IMG/VR virus record: IMGVR_UViG_3300025131_000191
Location: 1 to 35,548 of that record
From: a virus
DNA: 35,548 bases
Strand: one strand, 5' to 3'
The notes below the pieces were generated by a model. The model saw only the letters and a list, made by a program, of their open reading frames with translations, ran no database searches and had not been told where the DNA came from. Below are positions 18,690 to 26,396 of the stretch, piece by piece. Every line of letters begins with the position of its first letter. Position 1 is the first letter of the stretch. The translations under genes were made by a program, and so were the position numbers.

Positions 18690-19677
18690 AATAGCACCTC
18701 AGTTTATTAGAGACTATATTACGCAGAACTTCAGGGATATTGGCAAACTCTCTGCTAGTGGGCGTGAGTTTATCATGGAGTCCTTGTTCGTGAATAACGA
18801 CTGGAAGAAGCACATGAGCGTCAATGTAGATAGTGGTATGTGGCAGTGCTTTAAGACAGGAAGATCAGGAAACTTCACCAGACTTTATTCAGAAGTAGAA
18901 GGTGTTCCTTATTTCAGGGCTCAACGAGATCTTATTATTAAGAACTTTGAATTCCTTGGTGAGGAGGTCCCCGAATTAGATAGACCTGAAAATCAACTAG
19001 AGCTAGACACAAGCAAACTAGTTCCCATTAATTTAGAGTCTGGAAACTCGGATGACAAAAAAGAATTAGATGCTTGGAGCTTTTTGTTTGGTAGAGCCTT
19101 GTTTAGTCTTAACGAAGAAGAAGCTGCTCCCTTTTACTTATGTACTGACGGAAGATTTAAAGATCGGATTATTATTCCATTCAAAAGTGATGAAGGGGTG
19201 GTTTACTACTTCCAGGGCAGGGCATTGTATGATATGTCTCCTAAGTACTTGAACCCTTCTACAGAGATTGCTCCCAAACCTTCTGATATCCTGTATCCCT
19301 ACTCTGAGAACATGGATCACCTAGTTGTCTGTGAGGGGCCTCTAGATGCTCGCTCCTTGCAACTTCAAGGAGTAAACGCTACAGCTACCATCGGAAGCTC
19401 TATTAGCCTACGACAAGCAGAGATTTTGTCTACCTTCAAGGGGAAGATTATTCTAGGTTATGACAATGACGATGCTGGTCAACGAGGGGTTAGCAAATTT
19501 GATAGAACCAGAAAAGAATTGAGGATGGAAGGCTTTGAGGTCTGTCCCCCACCCTCAGGGTTTAAAGACTGGAACGAGGCTCATGTGGCAGATGAAGACT
19601 TATTCCAATGGGTTACGGAAAAGACCACTTCCTACGATTTCGAGTATCAGATTAGTAATCAACTAAATTTTGATTAA
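18682..19677 (+). CDS. DnaG-type primase-like protein with Toprim domain
   Basis: This 331-aa protein has a Toprim domain near residues 212-265: VVCEGPLDA (Glu218), then ILGYDNDDAGQRG (Asp261, Asp263), and KDWNEA near 295. These acidic residues bind the metal for primer synthesis. The N-terminal part, MSVNVDSGMWQCFKTGRSGN at residues 45-64, looks like the zinc-binding domain of DnaG primases, but only one cysteine is left, so zinc binding has been lost. Length is close to T4 gp61 (342 aa). It would make primers for lagging-strand synthesis with a replicative helicase not seen here. Its 3' end overlaps the convergent gene 19652-20215 by 26 bp. The ATG has no convincing Shine-Dalgarno. Confidence 0.8.
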   Translation: MYIIAPQFIRDYITQNFRDIGKLSASGREFIMESLFVNNDWKKHMSVNVDSGMWQCFKTGRSGNFTRLYSEVEGVPYFRAQRDLIIKNFEFLGEEVPELDRPENQLELDTSKLVPINLESGNSDDKKELDAWSFLFGRALFSLNEEEAAPFYLCTDGRFKDRIIIPFKSDEGVVYYFQGRALYDMSPKYLNPSTEIAPKPSDILYPYSENMDHLVVCEGPLDARSLQLQGVNATATIGSSISLRQAEILSTFKGKIILGYDNDDAGQRGVSKFDRTRKELRMEGFEVCPPPSGFKDWNEAHVADEDLFQWVTEKTTSYDFEYQISNQLNFD

Positions 19678-20215
19678 AGGTCGGACACTGTGTTTCACAA
19701 GCCATTAGCACTTGAGCAACATGGGAACCTATGGTAGCTGAAGTATCATATGTGGGATTATATGCTCCTGGCAGCTTTCCAACAACAACATTTGATGTTT
19801 GTTGGCAGTTTGATTCTTTATCAGTATTAAGAACCCATTTTCTGCGGGTATAGCCAACAGCACTAGTAGTGAAAGTTCCAGAAAGACCTAATCCTCCAGT
19901 ACTACTATCACTAAATAGCTGCAATCCTTGTCTTTGGTACAGCCCACTACAATAGGAAGCTTTTTCAAGTTCTTCCACTACCTGAACTGAGAAGTTAACA
20001 TCCACATAACTATAAAGAACCTGAGGACAACCAGAAGCAACACCGTTAGATAAAGTAGGTGCAGTATCATAAACAAAGACCCTCTTCCACATCCCGTTGC
20101 CTACTTGTGTGTGGGTGTGCCAATCTGCAAAGTCGCAAGAACTAGTGTCTCCAGAAGTGTTTAGCCCCGTTCCTGGGGCTCCCGCAATAGCTGTGGGGTT
20201 TAGTGTGGATACCAT
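19652..20215 (-). CDS. Unknown, Cys-containing, probable virion protein
   Basis: This 187-aa protein is not recognised. Composition is rich in Ser, Thr, Gly and aromatic residues (SSCDFADWHTHTQVGNGMWK, then SSTGGLGLSGTFTTSAVGYT), as in beta-rich virion proteins, and it has seven cysteines, unusual for a cytoplasmic-assembled structural protein. AGAGG lies eight bases before the ATG. It follows another unrecognised gene of similar composition. Its last 26 bases overlap the primase gene on the other strand. Confidence 0.6.
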   Translation of the reverse strand: MVSTLNPTAIAGAPGTGLNTSGDTSSCDFADWHTHTQVGNGMWKRVFVYDTAPTLSNGVASGCPQVLYSYVDVNFSVQVVEELEKASYCSGLYQRQGLQLFSDSSTGGLGLSGTFTTSAVGYTRRKWVLNTDKESNCQQTSNVVVGKLPGAYNPTYDTSATIGSHVAQVLMACETQCPTFNQNLVDY

Positions 20216-20234
20216 AATATTTTTCCTCTAACAT

Positions 20235-20261
20235 ATCTAGGCTATCTCCTAGATGTTTTTT
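20235..20261 (+). terminator. Hairpin with T-run, plus-strand terminator candidate
   Basis: ATCTAGG (20235-20241) and CCTAGAT (20248-20254) form a perfect 7-bp stem with a 6-base loop, followed on the plus strand by G and six T. On the minus strand no T-run follows, so termination is predicted only for plus-strand transcription, for instance read-through from the primase gene that ends at 19677. It may instead act as an intercistronic hairpin between the two minus-strand genes. Confidence 0.5.
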
Positions 20262-20279
20262 AAAAAATATTATCTAAAT

Positions 20280-21257
20280 TCAAGTAATCGTAAAATAGAA
20301 CGGAGGAGTTACGAAGTCTTGAGTTAGATAAGAATATGAAGCCTTGATCCAATATGTTCCCGCACCTTTCTGAGCAACACCAGCCGCAGCAGTTGTATCG
20401 TAAGTATAAAGGATTGTGTTATCTGTCGTAAGTGTAGCACCAGCATCAGCTACAACGCTAGTCCACGGAGCCTGATTAACAGCATCATCATTAACTTTAC
20501 TGATAGAAATTGTAGGATTAGTGATTGGATAATCCTTCAAGATATTCTTGGTTTCTTCTGAAAGAGTACTATTCTGAACCGTAATATCAGTCGTAATTTT
20601 CATATCAATTTTTTCACCATAACGAAGCTTCTTGTTGAGAAGTTTGTTACGAGTAGTAATCAGAAGTGGTTCTGTGATCGTAGTGAAGGTATCGTTATAG
20701 AGACTGAAGTTATTAATAAAGAGTTGATACTCAGAGGTATCAAAAAGTTTTACAGTCCAAACATCAATGTAGTCCTGAACAGAGGAAGCAGCGTTGGCTA
20801 CTGTAATTCCGTTATTAAAAGGATATCTAATATTGTAACCACCTGACAAACTGGTATTACCATCTAGAACAGCAACATAGTCTCCAACACCTACTCGGTA
20901 AATCCCACTTGCTTGAGAACCAGGAGTGTAAAGAGTTGATGAAACCCACAACGGATCAAGCAAGTTCTCACTAGTGGTATACCCAGCAGTTCCATCATGA
21001 ATATCTGGAGCAGCCCCACCAGAAACCCCAAAGTTCATTAAAACTACAGAAGTAGCATCACTTTTGATTAACCCATCGTCAGTATCAACAATAGAGCTAG
21101 GGGAAGCATTAGATAACTTAGCAAAGATAGTGCAAGCACTAATATCGTAAGGATCAATAAATTCACCGTTATTAATAAATAGCGTTCTAACTGCTACTTT
21201 TCCACCCACGCTCGGGCGGTTAAATCTATCAACTAGCGTTACTCCGTTTAATTGCAT
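20280..21257 (-). CDS. Unknown probable virion protein
   Basis: I do not recognise this 325-aa protein. It is rich in Thr, Ser, Val and Asn with beta-strand alternation (GIYRVGVGDYVAVLDGNTSL) and closes with a likely Ig-like or beta-sandwich end (GTYWIKASYSYLTQDFVTPP, ending FYFTIT). One helical stretch lies near residue 245 (TLSEETKNILKDYP). It follows the assembly-chaperone gene, whose predicted frameshift extension overlaps its first 29 bases, so translation is probably coupled. The context suggests a tail or neck component; no more can be said. Confidence 0.6.
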   Translation of the reverse strand: MQLNGVTLVDRFNRPSVGGKVAVRTLFINNGEFIDPYDISACTIFAKLSNASPSSIVDTDDGLIKSDATSVVLMNFGVSGGAAPDIHDGTAGYTTSENLLDPLWVSSTLYTPGSQASGIYRVGVGDYVAVLDGNTSLSGGYNIRYPFNNGITVANAASSVQDYIDVWTVKLFDTSEYQLFINNFSLYNDTFTTITEPLLITTRNKLLNKKLRYGEKIDMKITTDITVQNSTLSEETKNILKDYPITNPTISISKVNDDAVNQAPWTSVVADAGATLTTDNTILYTYDTTAAAGVAQKGAGTYWIKASYSYLTQDFVTPPFYFTIT

Positions 21258-21422
21258 CTTGTTCTCTCTCTAGATCTTCTCTTAGTAATTTTAAGAATAT
21301 GGTTCTCTCTGTACGAGTCATAGTTTTTACATCGGAATATGTAAAATGCGCTCGTTTCACAAGTATATAGGCTTCTAGAAGAAGAGAATCGACATCAATT
21401 ACTTCATCTAGTTCACATCGAA
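21229..21422 (-). CDS. Predicted -1 frameshift extension of the assembly chaperone
   Basis: In the -1 frame after the slippery site an open frame of 63 codons runs to a TGA at 21231-21229. It has no usable start codon near its beginning (first in-frame ATG at 21321). The encoded segment includes LLLEAYILVKRAHFTYSDVK and MTRTERTIFLKLLREDLERE. That is the kind of C-terminal helical pair (FTYSDV..M...ER..FL.LL) I associate with tail/baseplate assembly chaperones of the gp51/gpGT type. It fills a stretch otherwise empty of genes (21258-21407). Slippage would give a 308-aa fusion in addition to the 248-aa product. Whether it is made by frameshift or by internal initiation is not shown. Confidence 0.65.
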
Positions 21423-22154
21423 AAAATTTGCGTCAATTGGCAGATCTACGACCGACACCCCTCCGCAGTCCTTACAAATAAATTTAATCTTAGTGTCAAC
21501 ACCATATTCGGACTTTATAGCATTTAAGATGGTTCTAACATCTTTGAGAGGAAGTTTATCCATCACTGCGGAAATAATGGACTTATCAGTATGTCCTTCG
21601 ATCTCTGTCACAAACCGCCATAATTGATCTAGGGCCTGTTCTGTATCCATGAAAAGTCTTTCATCCTTCACTCTAGGTTGTCTAACTTTAATTTCTTTTT
21701 TTGCAATTGGTAGCGTAAAAGTAATTGGATCCTCAAAATCATCAGGAACTGGGTTTACGTTAAGCTCAGAAAGCTTAACGGTTGTAGGGTTCTCAGCTTT
21801 ACATTCTTGACATAAAAGGAGAGTATTGTAGTCATCACCATAGGAGATTTCTCTCAACTTCATAATTAAATAAAGCTTATCCATAGGAAGAAGATCCATT
21901 ACTTTAATATTAGTAACACATCTCTGTAAAACTAGGTTTACTGGGTCATCATTCTTTTTAGCCCCTACAATAGCTTTCTCATCCTCAAAGGTCATGGGCC
22001 GCACGGTAATTGGCATATCCTCATCTTCTAAAGTATAGGCTCTACACTCAGAGGGTAGTTGTACCTCTAGTGCTGTGTCCGAGGGCACCTCTTTCAGTAG
22101 GTCCTCAATAATTTTCTGCTTTGCAGCGTCAGCATTTGGATCGTTTGTTATCAT
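21408..22154 (-). CDS. T4 baseplate hub assembly protein/chaperone family (gp26/gp51-like)
   Basis: This 248-aa protein fits the T4 baseplate hub-assembly protein family. The N-terminal part has VQLPSECRAYTLEDEDMPIT and VRPMTFEDEKAIVGAK. A four-cysteine zinc-ribbon-like pair is visible at Cys115/Cys118 (CQEC) and Cys227/Cys230 (CKDC). In T4 these proteins help assemble the hub and are not major parts of the finished baseplate. It ends FFDVN with TAG at 21410-21408. Just before the stop lies the slippery heptamer T TTT TTC at 21426-21420, followed by an open -1 frame. The gene is divergent from uvsW with 42 bp between starts. Confidence 0.75.
   Translation of the reverse strand: MITNDPNADAAKQKIIEDLLKEVPSDTALEVQLPSECRAYTLEDEDMPITVRPMTFEDEKAIVGAKKNDDPVNLVLQRCVTNIKVMDLLPMDKLYLIMKLREISYGDDYNTLLLCQECKAENPTTVKLSELNVNPVPDDFEDPITFTLPIAKKEIKVRQPRVKDERLFMDTEQALDQLWRFVTEIEGHTDKSIISAVMDKLPLKDVRTILNAIKSEYGVDTKIKFICKDCGGVSVVDLPIDANFFDVN
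21420..21426 (-). other. -1 ribosomal frameshift slippery site (T TTT TTC)
   Basis: On the minus strand the heptamer TTTTTTC fits the X XXY YYZ rule in the zero frame (AAT TTT TTC). It is six codons, counting TTT and TTC, before the TAG stop of the assembly-chaperone gene. Slipping back one base leads into a 63-codon open frame. The known precedent is the G/GT tail-chaperone frameshift of lambda and many other long-tailed phages. Confidence 0.6.
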
Positions 22155-22196
22155 ATATAAACTCCATTAAGGGATTATCTAAACTATAATAGTGTG

Positions 22197-23579
22197 ATGA
22201 AGATCCATGTAGATACATTAAATTCACGCATCGAGACGGATAATCCCGAACTTCTTCGTGCCCTATACGAGCGATACTCCTTTAAAATTCCAGGAGCAGA
22301 GTACTCGGCTGCCTACAAAAGAAGGCAGTGGGATGGAAAAACACACTTTATTTCTAGATCAGGTGTTTTTAAATCAGGACTATTATGTAGTATTCTTGAA
22401 GATTTAAAGAAGATTGAGTGTGAACCAGAGATAGTAAACAATACTTGGAAGATATTAGTACCTGAAGATTTTTCTCCCCAGGACCACCAAATAGATGGAT
22501 TTAAGTACTATGACTACCAACAAGAGCTTATTGCTCTTGGCCTTCAAAATAAGCGCGGTATAATCCAATCCCCTACAGGTTCAGGTAAAACTTTAATTAT
22601 GGCTGGGTTAATTAAAGCTTTAGCGGGACGAAAAATGGTTATTCTTTTCAATGCAAAACAATTACTCACACAAACTTATAAATTTCTTACTGACGATTGC
22701 GGAATTGATAATGTTGGCCTATGTTATGGTGAAGGTTATATTTACGGGGATATTATGCTTTGTACGATCCAAAGTATTGAAAAGATTCTCGATACACATC
22801 TGGAAGAAACTGAAGTGCTGATGGTGGATGAGTGTCATGAATTTGCTAACGGAAAAACTACACTAGCAGCCCTAAAAAGTTTTCCAAAGGCTTTGTATCG
22901 TCTAGGATTTACTGCTACGCCTCCGAATGATCCCATCCCAAGGTATAACTTAGAAGGAACCCTAGGCAGCACTCTACAAGTTGTAAACACTGCTGATCTG
23001 GTAGACTCTGGGAAACTCACAAAACCAATTATTCAAGTAATTCAAAGACCTTATTCTGCGAGTGGATTAGATGAAGACATGTCTTATTTGGATGTTTACG
23101 AAGAATATATTGTAAACAATGAAGAAAGAAACAACAAAGTAAAGGAGATTGTAAATGACATCAAAAAACAAAACAAGCGAGCCCGTATCCTTATTCTTAC
23201 CAAGTCGCTTGATCACGGAAGAGCCTTGGAAGACTTACTTGGGGGACAGTGCGAATTCCTGGAAGGGGCTAATTCGGTCGGAGAGAGGTATAACGCTATA
23301 TCTAGATTCAGAGGATGCGGAGATTCTAGTATCCTCATTGGCACTAAAATCCTCCAAACGGGGATTAACATTGAGGAAATAACCCACTTTATTAATGCAC
23401 GGGGTATGAAATCAGAGATAGCCACTCTTCAAGCTCTTGGGAGAGCATTAAGACGGCACGACAGTAAAGAAGTAGTATATATCTATGATTTCCTAGATCA
23501 AGAAAAATACCTAAGAGAACACTCCCTTTCCAGGAAGCGTCACTATGAAAAAGAGGGACATACTGTTAAAGTATGTTAA
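22197..23579 (+). CDS. uvsW: UvsW-type superfamily 2 DNA/RNA helicase
   Basis: This is a DEAD/H-box-like SF2 helicase of about 460 aa (T4 UvsW 503 aa). Numbered from a GTG at 22194, motif I is SPTGSGKT at 126-133, motif II VDECH at 211-215, motif III-like GFTATP at 238-243, and motif VI QALGRALRR at 413-421. An N-terminal domain of about 100 residues containing KRRQWDGKTHF matches the UvsW substrate-binding domain. UvsW branch-migrates and unwinds R-loops and recombination intermediates, switching replication from origin to recombination mode. GTG at 22194 and ATG at 22197 are both possible; I take the ATG. No Shine-Dalgarno is seen; TATAAT at 22185-22190 lies close to the start. Confidence 0.92.
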   Translation: MKIHVDTLNSRIETDNPELLRALYERYSFKIPGAEYSAAYKRRQWDGKTHFISRSGVFKSGLLCSILEDLKKIECEPEIVNNTWKILVPEDFSPQDHQIDGFKYYDYQQELIALGLQNKRGIIQSPTGSGKTLIMAGLIKALAGRKMVILFNAKQLLTQTYKFLTDDCGIDNVGLCYGEGYIYGDIMLCTIQSIEKILDTHLEETEVLMVDECHEFANGKTTLAALKSFPKALYRLGFTATPPNDPIPRYNLEGTLGSTLQVVNTADLVDSGKLTKPIIQVIQRPYSASGLDEDMSYLDVYEEYIVNNEERNNKVKEIVNDIKKQNKRARILILTKSLDHGRALEDLLGGQCEFLEGANSVGERYNAISRFRGCGDSSILIGTKILQTGINIEEITHFINARGMKSEIATLQALGRALRRHDSKEVVYIYDFLDQEKYLREHSLSRKRHYEKEGHTVKVC

Positions 23580-23814
23580 ATCAAAAATGAAAACAAGACA
23601 ATCAATAGAAAAGCAAGTATTTCAAATGTCAGAAGATGATCGAAATAATCTCCTGACATTAATTGAAGATATTAAACAAATTATAGATAAAAAAATGATT
23701 AGTGAAGCCACCCTCACTAAACTAACAAATACTATAACCGTCCTAGGGTCTCTTAAAGATAATTATATGTGGCGACTACTTAGGGCTGCTAAACAGAACC
23801 ACATGCTAGATTAG
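23545..23814 (+). CDS. Small helical protein overlapping the 3' end of uvsW
   Basis: This 89-aa, Lys-rich, helical protein (DRNNLLTLIEDIKQIIDKKM, then TLTKLTNTITVLGSLKDNYM) begins inside the last 35 bases of uvsW in another frame. AGGA lies about nine bases before the ATG at 23545, supporting this start over the in-frame ATG at 23587. I do not recognise it. Placement mirrors T4 uvsW, which is also followed by a tiny gene, but I see no clear similarity to uvsW.1. Its TAG stop interlocks with the TAA stop of the convergent gene (TTAG at 23811-23814). Confidence 0.65.
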   Translation: MKKRDILLKYVKSKMKTRQSIEKQVFQMSEDDRNNLLTLIEDIKQIIDKKMISEATLTKLTNTITVLGSLKDNYMWRLLRAAKQNHMLD

Positions 23815-24053
23815 CTTTTCTTTTCACAGCAGTCTTCGCTTAAAACGACCTTTTCTGCTTTGCCCTTCCTAGCCTTCGGCATTCCCTCTGTACGGGATCC
23901 CCAGTCAGAGCGGTCCATACCACGCATTCTCTCCATGATTGCACCACGGGCTCTCTCAGGGCCTCTACGGGACTGTCTGAGGTCGTTAGCCTTGGCAAGG
24001 AATAAAAACCCAACCATAGCAAGTAAAATGTTCTCTTTCGTTAAATATTTCAT
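23811..24053 (-). CDS. Small membrane-anchored basic protein
   Basis: This 80-aa protein has one hydrophobic segment at residues 9-20 (ILLAMVGFLFLA) and then a strongly basic region (LRQSRRGPERARGAIMERMR), ending with a Cys pair (CCEKKS). It starts one base after the stop of the other small membrane protein, suggesting a functional pair. Lysis accessory (holin or spanin-like) or virion-membrane roles are possible, but nothing proves either. I do not recognise the family. Confidence 0.55.
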   Translation of the reverse strand: MKYLTKENILLAMVGFLFLAKANDLRQSRRGPERARGAIMERMRGMDRSDWGSRTEGMPKARKGKAEKVVLSEDCCEKKS

Positions 24054-24054
24054 A

Positions 24055-24291
24055 TTAGTTCTCCAAGTTGGGAATTGTTATATCGGGGTTTCCCATTTTT
24101 AGTTTAAGACCCCAGTTTTCCATATCTCTCCTGGTCCACTGATCCTCCAGCTTCCCTTCCAACATATCCAGCTTATAATTGATACCACTAAGCTGAGTAC
24201 TTATCCAGACCACCCCTCCACAGAGAGCAATAACCATACCTAATGGCATTAGTGTGTCCTTTGTTATAAATGTTTTTCTTTCTTGTGTCAT
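24055..24291 (-). CDS. Small membrane protein with one transmembrane segment
   Basis: This 78-aa protein has a basic N-terminus, a membrane span at about residues 14-34 (MPLGMVIALCGGVVWISTQL), then a short coiled coil (YKLDMLEGKLEDQWTRRDME) and a polar C-terminus (NPDITIPNLEN). The W..RDM..W...LK..NP pattern after a short coil recurs in small membrane proteins of diverse phages, function unknown. AAGGA lies eight bases before the ATG. It follows the fibre gene directly. Confidence 0.6.
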   Translation of the reverse strand: MTQERKTFITKDTLMPLGMVIALCGGVVWISTQLSGINYKLDMLEGKLEDQWTRRDMENWGLKLKMGNPDITIPNLEN

Positions 24292-24303
24292 TAGGTTTTT
24301 CCT

Positions 24304-26379
24304 TTAATTTATTCTCTTACAAGCGAATGTAGATCCCGCTCTCAAATTTGTAGTGGCATCAGCAGTAATCTGAATTCCAAGTTTATCCCCTGCCATTAAA
24401 TACCCCATCCAATGAAGTCCAGCATCTGTTGGCTCCGCATTATTTCTCATTTGAAGAACTTTGGTAATTCGAGTAGTTTCTATACCCAAGGCACTAGTTT
24501 GCAGTTGTTGTGTAATTGTGGTTGGGTTAGTCGATCCTACGGGTAGAAAAAAACTACCATTAAAAATAATTTCATAATACCCAGTAGCTGCTATTAATAT
24601 ATGCTCTGGATAAGTGGGAACCCAAGTAATAAGTTCTGGGGATAGTTCATAAGAGGTAGTTGCAGGAGAATCCCCAGCGTCAGCAGCATTTCCACCAAAA
24701 TAAAAGTCTGTTTGATCCACTGTAGACTGCTCGTCATCCGTTTGCTGAACATAAATCCAAGGAGCGGGAACGGGACAAGCACTTACTGTAATTGCAGATA
24801 CTGTAGCAGCGGGAGCAGTACCTCCTAAACACTTTGTACTTGATACATCACCCCAAGTAGCGGCATTATCCCAATCCCCTGATTTACTTGTGACTGTAGA
24901 CTCTGTACTATCCCAACCAGCAAAACCAGGAGCGGAAGGAACTTGAGCATCTAGAGTGGCTGTACTAGCTTCAACCGAACCTGACCAAACATTCAAGGCA
25001 TCAGTACTAGTATCAAGATCAACTACACTGGTCTCCACATTTCCTGAAAAAGCATCTACAATACTAGACAACCCAGCAGTACTAGTCTCCATAGTACTAG
25101 AGAAAGTTTCAAAGGTACTAGATGCGTTTTCTAGGTCACTAGAAGCGTCAGTAATATAATCCCTAACCCTATTCCAGTCAGAATATCCTACTGCTGAAGG
25201 AACTTGGCTTTCTACAGTAGTTACTCTAGAATCAATACTACCGATGTTTGTTGTGTTCGTAGTAATATCTCCATCAATAGTAACTACACTAGTATCGACT
25301 GAACCTGACCAAACATTCAAGGCATCAGTACTAGTATCAAGATCAACTACACTGGTCTCCACATTTCCTGAAAAAGCATCTACAATACTAGACAACCCAG
25401 CAGTACTAGTCTCCATAGTACTAGAGAAAGTTTCAAAGGTACTAGATGCGTTTTCTAGGTCACTAGAAGCGTTAGTTACATAAGCCGTTGTCCTATCCCA
25501 ATCACTATAGCCTACAGCAGAAGGAACTTGGCTTTCTACAGTAGTTACTCTAGAATCAATACTACCGATATTTGTTGTGTTCGTAGTAATATCCCCATCA
25601 ATAGTAACTACACTAGTTTCCACATTTCCTGAAAAAGCATCTACAATACTAGACAACCCAGCAGCACTAGTCTCCATATTACCAGAGAAGGTTTCAAAGG
25701 TTCCTGATGCGTTTACTAAATCTCCCGAAGAATCAACAACAAACGAACTAACCTCTCCTATATATCCAGAACCGTCTGTAATATAGTTTAAAACTCTATC
25801 TCGGAGAGAGGATGTATCTCTAACATTCTCAAAAGTATCCTCCCACCGAGCAGACACAGCCGTATCAACATTAGCATTTCCTCCCCCAGTCCAAGCTCCA
25901 GAAGTAGCAGAAACAGTATCCCAAGCACATAATGAATAGTTATATGCTGAAACCCAAAAAGCCGACCCGTCCGTAGTACTACTAACAGTATCTAACGCAG
26001 CATTCCAATTCTCATACCCATCAGCGGAAACCCCGCCTCCCCCAGTCCAAGTAGCTGAAGTAGCAGAAACAGTATCCCAAGCACATAATGAATAGCTATA
26101 TGCTGAAACCCAATAAGCTGATCCGTCTGTAGTACTACTAACAGTATCTAACGCAGCATTCCAATTCTCATACCCATCAGCGGAAACCCCTCCCCCAGTC
26201 CAAGCTCCAGAATTATCAGAAACAGTAGCAGATACCCCATCAATTCCACTAACCGCATTTCTAACATTTCTAGTGAGGATACTACTAGAAATAGTATCAT
26301 CTGCTGTCATTGCCTTTAATCCAGTAGGTCTCCCTAATTCATCGGCATCTAGTGCAACTAATCCTGAAAAGTCTGTCAC
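24304..26379 (-). CDS. Repeat-built fibre protein with C1q-like C-terminal domain
   Basis: This 691-aa protein is rich in Ser, Thr, Ala, Val and Asp and built of repeats. Two 52-aa units (SADGYENWNAALDTVSSTTD and the following WVSAY, CAWDTVSAT) lie near residues 57-160. Two 108-aa units (TTNTTNIGSIDSRVTTVESQ, VPSAVGYSDW, ASSTFETFSSTMETS) lie near 254-467. The repeats look like a fibrous trimeric shaft. The last 130 residues (YYEIIFNGSFFLPVG, then AGDKLGIQI, ending GSTFACKRIN) have the look of C1q/TNF-like trimeric tips, as in some phage fibres and exosporium proteins. A tail or head fibre that binds the host surface is likely. The 158-aa gene lies just upstream. Confidence 0.75.
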   Translation of the reverse strand: MTDFSGLVALDADELGRPTGLKAMTADDTISSSILTRNVRNAVSGIDGVSATVSDNSGAWTGGGVSADGYENWNAALDTVSSTTDGSAYWVSAYSYSLCAWDTVSATSATWTGGGGVSADGYENWNAALDTVSSTTDGSAFWVSAYNYSLCAWDTVSATSGAWTGGGNANVDTAVSARWEDTFENVRDTSSLRDRVLNYITDGSGYIGEVSSFVVDSSGDLVNASGTFETFSGNMETSAAGLSSIVDAFSGNVETSVVTIDGDITTNTTNIGSIDSRVTTVESQVPSAVGYSDWDRTTAYVTNASSDLENASSTFETFSSTMETSTAGLSSIVDAFSGNVETSVVDLDTSTDALNVWSGSVDTSVVTIDGDITTNTTNIGSIDSRVTTVESQVPSAVGYSDWNRVRDYITDASSDLENASSTFETFSSTMETSTAGLSSIVDAFSGNVETSVVDLDTSTDALNVWSGSVEASTATLDAQVPSAPGFAGWDSTESTVTSKSGDWDNAATWGDVSSTKCLGGTAPAATVSAITVSACPVPAPWIYVQQTDDEQSTVDQTDFYFGGNAADAGDSPATTSYELSPELITWVPTYPEHILIAATGYYEIIFNGSFFLPVGSTNPTTITQQLQTSALGIETTRITKVLQMRNNAEPTDAGLHWMGYLMAGDKLGIQITADATTNLRAGSTFACKRIN
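24977..25617 (-). repeat. Tandem 324-bp repeat in the fibre gene
   Basis: Units are offset by 324 bp (108 codons). Bases 24977-25148 and 25301-25472 are identical by eye over 172 bp, and 25189-25293 matches 25513-25617 with few changes. A third, diverged partial copy follows at about 25611-25730. Identity at the DNA level points to recent duplication or recombination. Confidence 0.85.
25901..26212 (-). repeat. Tandem 156-bp repeat in the fibre gene
   Basis: Two near-identical units with a 156-bp (52-codon) offset encode the SADGYENWNAALDTVSSTTD segments. They lie in the N-terminal part of the fibre, distinct in sequence from the 324-bp repeats. Reading frame is kept. Confidence 0.8.
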
Positions 26380-26396
26380 TTAAAAAAGCCTCCTGG

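Noticed and set aside
21399-21407. ATG right after the chaperone stop (TAGATGAAGTAA)
   Set aside because: It encodes only two codons before a stop and lies in the wrong frame for the extension; the -1 frameshift explains the region better.
24956-25786. Plus-strand open frames repeated over the fibre repeats
   Set aside because: They are antisense shadows of the repeated fibre gene; their mutual similarity only mirrors the DNA repeats.
24977-26212. Possible CRISPR array from repeated sequence
   Set aside because: Units are 156 and 324 bp, coding and in frame, with no short repeats or unique spacers; the Cas4-like nuclease is far away and fits phage recombination.
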